From Burkholderiales bacterium (GTDB lineage Bacteria; Pseudomonadota; Gammaproteobacteria; Burkholderiales; Casimicrobiaceae), in the NCBI GenBank assembly GCA_031275075.1, contig JAISPI010000061.1, positions 1 to 9,796 of the forward strand: DNA of 9,796 nucleotides, in the 5' to 3' direction. The notes below the pieces were generated by a model, which had not been told where the DNA came from, made no database searches, and was given only the letters and a program-made list of their open reading frames with translations. Made by a program: the position numbers and the translations under genes. Below are positions 5,737 through 9,796 of the stretch, piece after piece (position 1 is the stretch's first letter; each line of letters begins with the position of its first letter).

Positions 5737-7788
5737 ATGAATAATCCTTTACTGATTTCTTCCGGTCTTCCCTGTTTTTCCGACGTTCGCCCCGAGCATG
5801 TCGCGCCGGCGTTGGCGCAGCGTTTGCAAGAAGCGCGAGACACTGTTGAGCGCGTCATTGCTTGCGATGAATCGCCAGCTTGGGAAAATCTGGCGGTGCC
5901 ACTTGCGGCGTCGTTTGACCGGCTCGATCAAATGTGGGGTGCGGTGTCGCATATGAACGCGGTGGTCAGCTCTCCGGCGTTGCGCGACGCGTATAACACT
6001 GGGCTGCCGTTATTGACGGCGTTTCACAGCGAAGTATCACAAGACGCGCGGCTGTTTGCGCGTTATCGTGCCTTGCGCGACGGCTCGTTGTTTGCATCGC
6101 TTTCGGAAGCGCAGAGAAAAGCGGTCGACAATGCTTTGCGCGATTTTCGTTTGGGTGGTGTTGAATTGCCGGAGCCGCAGCGCGCGCGTTTCAAGATGTT
6201 GCAGGAGGAGATGGCGCAGTTGTCGGCAACTTTTGATGATCATGTGCTCGACGCGACTCAGGATTTTTCGTTTCTGGTGACCGATGAGGATGATCTTGCC
6301 GGTTTGCCGCCTGATGTGATTGCCGAAGCGCGGTTGCAGGCTGAGAAGAACAAACAACAAGGCTGGCGGCTGACGTTGCTGGCGCCGTGTTACCGGCCGG
6401 TAATGCAATACGCCGAGCATCGGCCATTGCGGGCGGCGCTGCATCGCGCTTATGTGACGCGCGCTTCCGAACTGGGCGTTGATCCGACACGTGATAATAC
6501 GGCGCTGATTCGCCAATTGTTGGCGCTGCGCGCCGAAGAAGCGGCGCTGCTTGGTTATCCGTATTACGGCGCTGTTTCGCTGGTGCCGAAGATGGCTGAC
6601 AGCGTTGATGAAGTGCTGGCGTTTCTCGGCGGTCTGGCGAAGCGGGTGCAGTCTTTTGCCGAGCGTGATTTTGAGATATTGAAAACGTTTGCGCGCGAAA
6701 CGCTTGGATTGGAGGAATTGATGCCGTGGGATGTGGCATTTGCCTCGGAAAAATTGAAGCAGCGCGATTACGCGTTTTCCGATCAGGAGGTGCGCTCCTA
6801 TTTTCAGGAAGAAAAAGTATTGAACGGTTTGTTCCGCGTGATCGAGGTGTTGTTCGGTGTGACGGTTCGCGCTGCGCCGATGGAAGCCTGGCATCCCGAC
6901 GTTCGCCATTTCGAATTGAACGACGAGGCGAACGGAGAGGTGATTGGCCGGTTTTATCTCGACTTGTATGCGCGGGAAAAAAAACAGGGTGGGGCGTGGA
7001 TGAACGGCGCGCTGCCGTTGCGGGTAACACGCGACGGAATACAAAAACCGGTGGTGTATCTAACGTGTAATTTTCCGGCGCCGGTGGACGGCAAACCGGC
7101 GACGTTTACCCACGAGGATGTGTTGACGTTGTTTCATGAGTTCGGCCACGGCCTGCATCAATTGCTGACGCGCGAGCCGACGCCGGGAGTGTCCGGTCTT
7201 GAAGGTTTCGAGTGGGACGCGGTGGAGTTGCCCAGTCAGTTGATGGAAAATTTCTGTTGGGAGTGGGATGTGGTCAGGGCGATGAGTGAACACGTTGAAA
7301 CCGGCGAACCGCTGCCGCGCACGTTGTTCGACAAAATGTTCGCGGCGCGTAACTTTCAGGCGGGATTAAGGTTACTTCGGCAGATTGAATTCGGCATGTT
7401 CGACATGCGGTTGCACGCAACGCGACTTGTCCCTGAGGCGCGCGCCGTGCTGAATGGCGTGCGGCGCGAAATCGCGGTGATCGAGTACGCCGATTATGAC
7501 CGTTTCGAAAACAGTTTCGGGCACATTTTTGCCGGCGGTTATGCTGCCGGGTATTACAGTTATTTGTGGGCGGAAGTGCTGTCGTCGGACGCATACAGCC
7601 TGTTTGAGGAGGCGGGAGGGCTTTCGGCCAAGGTTGGCCGCCGGTTACGCGACGAAATCCTCGGACGCGGCAGTGTGCGAAATGCGCTACAGTCGTTCAT
7701 TGCGTTTCGTGGTCGTCCTCCACAAATGGAGGCATTTCTGCGACATAATGGCATTATTGAAACTGTTGAGACCGTTAAAGAGGCTTGA
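5737..7788 (+). CDS. prlC: Oligopeptidase A (M3 family zinc metallopeptidase)
   Basis: PrlC (OpdA) is a cytosolic zinc endopeptidase that degrades short peptides, including cleaved signal peptides. The protein has 683 residues (E. coli 680). The start MNNPLL matches the E. coli N-terminus MTNPLL, so ATG 5737 is right although no Shine-Dalgarno is visible; the leader is T-rich. Residues to about 220 form the helical N-terminal region of M3A peptidases, and the catalytic domain runs from about 225 to the end. The zinc motif HEFGH spans 467-471 (ligands H467 and H471, catalytic E468). The third ligand is E497 in VELPSQ, at the spacing seen in thimet oligopeptidase. Substrate-site features such as FGHIFAGGYAAGYYSYLWAEV (near 590) are intact. 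The protein ends two bases before the next gene, with which it probably forms an operon. Confidence 0.97.
   Translation: MNNPLLISSGLPCFSDVRPEHVAPALAQRLQEARDTVERVIACDESPAWENLAVPLAASFDRLDQMWGAVSHMNAVVSSPALRDAYNTGLPLLTAFHSEVSQDARLFARYRALRDGSLFASLSEAQRKAVDNALRDFRLGGVELPEPQRARFKMLQEEMAQLSATFDDHVLDATQDFSFLVTDEDDLAGLPPDVIAEARLQAEKNKQQGWRLTLLAPCYRPVMQYAEHRPLRAALHRAYVTRASELGVDPTRDNTALIRQLLALRAEEAALLGYPYYGAVSLVPKMADSVDEVLAFLGGLAKRVQSFAERDFEILKTFARETLGLEELMPWDVAFASEKLKQRDYAFSDQEVRSYFQEEKVLNGLFRVIEVLFGVTVRAAPMEAWHPDVRHFELNDEANGEVIGRFYLDLYAREKKQGGAWMNGALPLRVTRDGIQKPVVYLTCNFPAPVDGKPATFTHEDVLTLFHEFGHGLHQLLTREPTPGVSGLEGFEWDAVELPSQLMENFCWEWDVVRAMSEHVETGEPLPRTLFDKMFAARNFQAGLRLLRQIEFGMFDMRLHATRLVPEARAVLNGVRREIAVIEYADYDRFENSFGHIFAGGYAAGYYSYLWAEVLSSDAYSLFEEAGGLSAKVGRRLRDEILGRGSVRNALQSFIAFRGRPPQMEAFLRHNGIIETVETVKEA
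7777..7783 (+). promoter_or_regulatory. Ribosome binding site of the DUF4124/glutaredoxin-like gene, inside the prlC 3' end
   Basis: AAAGAGG lies seven bases before ATG 7791. It supports that start over the in-frame TTG at 7785, which overlaps the prlC stop codon. The site sits inside the last prlC codons, consistent with coupled expression. Confidence 0.75.
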
Positions 7789-7790
7789 CC

Positions 7791-8387
7791 ATGATTATTT
7801 TCTCTTCGTCTTTCTTTTCGCTGTTGAGCCGCGTCGCGTTGGCGGCGGCAGTGTTGGCGCTGGCGTTCAGTGCGAGCGCTCAAACCCTTTACCGCTATGT
7901 CGATGCCGATGGTCGTGTCGTATATACCGACAAGCCGCCGCCGCCTTCGGCAAAAGAGTCGCAAATCAAGCGTGCCAACGCTAATTTCATTGAGACCGAC
8001 AAAATTTCGGCGAGCACGCGGCATGCCATGGGACGTTTTCCTGTGACGTTATACGCGTTTTCGTGCGGGACGCTGTGCGAGGACGCTGAAGCGTTGCTGC
8101 AAAAACGCGGTATTCCTTACACGTTCGTCAACACGCAGGATGAAGAGGGCATCGAAAAGCTGAAAAAGCTGACCGGTGGACTTCAGGTGCCGGTGTTGCA
8201 GGTGGGGACTGAGTTCGTCAAAGGGTTCAGTGACACAGGTTGGCAGCAGTTGCTTGACCAGGGGGGGTATGCCAAGGATGCAGGTGTGAAAACGGCAGTG
8301 AAACACACGGCGGCGTCAGCGCAAACGCCTTCATCGACGCCGGAGCCTGAGTCGGAGCCGCCACCTGAGCCGGTGCCGGCACCGTAG
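7791..8387 (+). CDS. Exported DUF4124 and glutaredoxin-like domain protein
   Basis: The product has 198 residues from ATG 7791. Residues 1-30 form a signal peptide with a long hydrophobic stretch ending FSASA, so the protein is probably periplasmic. Residues 31-52 (QTLYRYVDADGRVVYTDKPPPP) match the start of the DUF4124 domain common in proteobacterial exported proteins. Residues about 84-160 look like a glutaredoxin fold: VTLYAFSCGTLCEDAEALLQ, then an expected cis-proline at P134 in LQVPVLQVG, then VKGFSDTGW. The redox site is C92-GTL-C96, a CX3C instead of the usual glutaredoxin CX2C. From about 172 the tail is rich in proline, glutamate and serine and is probably disordered. Substrate and partners are unknown. 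The fold suggests thiol-disulfide chemistry outside the cytoplasm, but no activity is shown. It sits two bases after prlC and ahead of a terminator. Confidence 0.85.
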   Translation: MIIFSSSFFSLLSRVALAAAVLALAFSASAQTLYRYVDADGRVVYTDKPPPPSAKESQIKRANANFIETDKISASTRHAMGRFPVTLYAFSCGTLCEDAEALLQKRGIPYTFVNTQDEEGIEKLKKLTGGLQVPVLQVGTEFVKGFSDTGWQQLLDQGGYAKDAGVKTAVKHTAASAQTPSSTPEPESEPPPEPVPAP

Positions 8388-8437
8388 ATGCCTCTTGGTC
8401 GTTCGCGAAAATAAACAACGCCGATTGAGAAAACACC

Positions 8438-8461
8438 AAAGGCGGCTCACGGGTCGCCTTT
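8438..8461 (+). terminator. Intrinsic terminator after the prlC operon
   Basis: AAAGGCGGC (8438-8446) can pair with GTCGCCTTT (8453-8461), giving a nine-pair stem with one G-T wobble and the six-base loop TCACGG. A short T-run closes the structure (8459-8462). It lies 50 bases after the stop codon of the glutaredoxin-like gene and 36 bases before xthA, so it most likely ends the prlC transcript. The T-tract is short, so some readthrough into xthA is possible. Confidence 0.75.
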
Positions 8462-8497
8462 TGACTTGTTTCCGGTGAAAAAACAGCAAAAGACGCT

Positions 8498-9271
8498 ATG
8501 AAGATCGCTGCCTGGAACGTCAATTCGCTGAATGTGCGTTTGCCGCGCTTGTTGGCTTGGTTGAAAAAGCAGATGCCGGATATCGTGTGTTTGCAAGAAA
8601 CCAAATGTGAAAACACCCGTTTTCCGCAGGATATTTTGTTGGAGGCCGGCTACCAAAGTTGCTTTCACGGACAGAAAACGTACAACGGCGTAGCGATTCT
8701 GGCGCGTCGGGAAATGCCGATGGCAGAGGTTCTTTGCGGGATTGAAGATTACGACGATCCGCAAGCGCGGGTTATCGCCGCCACCGTAGCGGGGATCAGG
8801 GTGGTTTGTGTTTACGTGCCGAATGGACAGAGCGTAGGCAGCGAAAAATTTGAATACAAAATGCAGTGGTGCCGTCGCTTGCGGCGTTATTTGCAGGAGA
8901 CGGTGATACAGTATCCGAAACTCGTTGTCGCCGGCGATTTCAACATCGCGCCGGACGATCGAGACGTGCATGATCCCGACGCATGGCGCGGCCAGATTCT
9001 GTGTTCCGACGAGGAACGCGCTGCTTTCCGGTCATTTCTTGCGCTTGGGCTTGCCGATAGTTTTCGTTTGTTCGAACAACCGCCTAACGTATTCAGTTGG
9101 TGGGATTACCGGCAATTGGGATTCGCCAAGAATCGCGGCTTGCGTATCGACCATTTGCTGATTTCCGAAGCGTTACGGGAACAGTGTGTTGCCAGCGTGA
9201 TCGACCGCGATGAACGCAGAGGAGAAAAGCCGTCGGATCACGCGCCGGTAATGGTGACGTTGTCGGAATAA
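8498..9271 (+). CDS. xthA: Exodeoxyribonuclease III (AP endonuclease, base-excision repair)
   Basis: Exonuclease III cuts DNA at abasic sites and removes nucleotides and blocking groups from 3' ends during base-excision repair. The 257-residue protein has the full exonuclease-endonuclease-phosphatase fold with its landmarks: MKIAAWNVNS (N7), IVCLQETKCE (E34, metal ligand), VYVPNG (Y106), VAGDFNIAPDD (D147 and N149), GLRIDHLL (D218) and SDHAP (D247, H248). Its length is close to that of the E. coli enzyme. Sequence around FSWWDYRQLGFAKNRGLRIDH matches the substrate-binding region of this family. The start at ATG 8498 is fixed by homology (MKI-A-WN); the ribosome binding site is poor, with only A-rich sequence upstream. 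It follows a terminator and so may have its own promoter. It converges on the membrane-protein gene with a 25-base gap. The symbol could equally be written xth. Confidence 0.96.
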   Translation: MKIAAWNVNSLNVRLPRLLAWLKKQMPDIVCLQETKCENTRFPQDILLEAGYQSCFHGQKTYNGVAILARREMPMAEVLCGIEDYDDPQARVIAATVAGIRVVCVYVPNGQSVGSEKFEYKMQWCRRLRRYLQETVIQYPKLVVAGDFNIAPDDRDVHDPDAWRGQILCSDEERAAFRSFLALGLADSFRLFEQPPNVFSWWDYRQLGFAKNRGLRIDHLLISEALREQCVASVIDRDERRGEKPSDHAPVMVTLSE

Positions 9272-9296
9272 AAACGATTTTTAATGTAAGTCAGAA

Positions 9297-9796
9297 TCAA
9301 GAAACAAGCATTTCGTCTTCTTCGGTCAGCCATTCGCGCCAGACCGCCACCAGCAATGCCATCACCACCGGGCCGACGAACAGGCCGACCAGCCCCATCG
9401 TTTGAACGCCGCCGACCAAGCCGAACAATGTTGGCAGGAGCGGCAATTTGGCCGGGCCGCCGACCAATTTGGGGCGGATGGTTTTGTCAACGATGAAAAG
9501 TTGGAGCGCTCCCCATGCGAACAACCCCAATCCGGCCAACGAATGACCGCTACCGAACAGATAAAGCGACACCAACGTCATGGATGTTGGAGCGCCTCCC
9601 GGAATCATCGCCATGAAGCCGGTGAGGACGCCGAGCGTCAACGGCGACGGCGCGCCGGCAATCCAGTACGCGAACCCAAACACGACACCTTCGCCGATCG
9701 CAATGATGGTCATGCCGGTGACGGTGGCGCTGACCATCGTCGGCGCAACGCGCGAGACACGATGCCAGCGTTTCGGCAAGATGCGCTCGCCGACTT
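9297..9796 (-). CDS. AI-2E/PerM-family membrane protein (N-terminal part beyond window edge)
   Basis: Only the C-terminal part (about 166 codons) is in the window. The open frame continues to the right edge, reading VGERILPKRWHRVSRV at its upstream end, so the true start lies outside. The segment shows several hydrophobic helices (MTIIAIGEGVVFGFAYWIAG, LTLGVLTGFMAMIPGGAP, LVSLYLFGSGHSLAGLGLFAWGALQLFIV) and the family's C-terminal block of RPKLVGG, LPLLPTLFGLVGGVQTMGLVGLFVGPVVMALLVAVWREW, then an acidic tail (EEDEMLVS). This pattern is typical of AI-2E/PerM (UPF0118, formerly DUF20) transporters, whose full length is about 350 residues. Family members have been linked to autoinducer-2 export and to Na+/H+ antiport, but the substrate here cannot be told from sequence. 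Confidence 0.9.
   Translation of the reverse strand, partial: VGERILPKRWHRVSRVAPTMVSATVTGMTIIAIGEGVVFGFAYWIAGAPSPLTLGVLTGFMAMIPGGAPTSMTLVSLYLFGSGHSLAGLGLFAWGALQLFIVDKTIRPKLVGGPAKLPLLPTLFGLVGGVQTMGLVGLFVGPVVMALLVAVWREWLTEEDEMLVS

Noticed and set aside
6037..7044. Minus-strand open frames of up to 335 codons opposite prlC
   Set aside because: The Arg/His/Gln-rich products resemble no protein family and overlap the full-length prlC. Long antisense frames are a by-product of codon bias here.
8461..8489. TTGACT at 8461-8466 as a -35 element for xthA
   Set aside because: No acceptable -10 hexamer lies 16-18 bases downstream (CAGCAA at 17), and the hexamer overlaps the terminator's 3' arm.
9271..9282. 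AAAACGATTTTT as a terminator between xthA and the convergent membrane-protein gene
   Set aside because: The stem would be four A-T pairs with a three-base loop and no GC pairs, too weak to support a terminator call.
1..9796. Mobile element, CRISPR array, tRNA, Neisseria-type uptake sequence or toxin-antitoxin module
   Set aside because: I looked for regularly spaced repeats, terminal inverted repeats, transposase-like frames, tRNA-like sequence and GCCGTCTGAA-type repeats and saw none. All eight genes fit housekeeping families with uniform base composition by eye.

Overview
The window reads as an ordinary chromosomal segment of a Gram-negative proteobacterium, most likely a betaproteobacterium. 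The reasons are the outer-membrane assembly pair lptD-surA, the divergent amgK-murU peptidoglycan-recycling pair, a DUF4124 plus glutaredoxin-like fusion protein, and a single-cysteine 'DCW' motif near the LptD C-terminus. The class is an inference from gene content and protein style; I cannot name a genus. Coding density is high: eight protein genes (two cut by the window edges) and no gap longer than about 120 bases. I see no tRNA, rRNA, insertion sequence, prophage or CRISPR array.

Left part (1-3746, minus strand): lptD is followed nine bases later by surA, which runs off the left edge. LptD is the outer-membrane LPS translocon, and SurA is the periplasmic chaperone that helps deliver beta-barrel proteins, LptD among them. 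The surA ribosome binding site overlaps the lptD stop codon, so the two are probably one transcript. A 49-base divergent region (3747-3795) separates them from the plus-strand genes.

Middle (3796-5618, plus strand): amgK (MurNAc/GlcNAc anomeric kinase) and murU (MurNAc-1-phosphate uridylyltransferase) are tightly linked. Together they form the cell-wall recycling shortcut to UDP-MurNAc known from Pseudomonas putida, which bypasses the fosfomycin-sensitive MurA step.

Right part (5737-9796): prlC (oligopeptidase A, M3 metallopeptidase) is followed two bases later by an exported DUF4124/glutaredoxin-like protein. A hairpin terminator comes next, then a complete exonuclease III gene (xthA). Convergent to it is the C-terminal part of an AI-2E/PerM-family membrane protein that continues past the right edge.

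I found no convincing undescribed system. The points most worth a second look are the CX3C active site of the exported glutaredoxin-like protein, the two-cysteine LptD, a 14-bp repeat encoding a duplicated PGYT at the LptD C-terminus, and an inverted repeat plus tandem imperfect repeat upstream of prlC.
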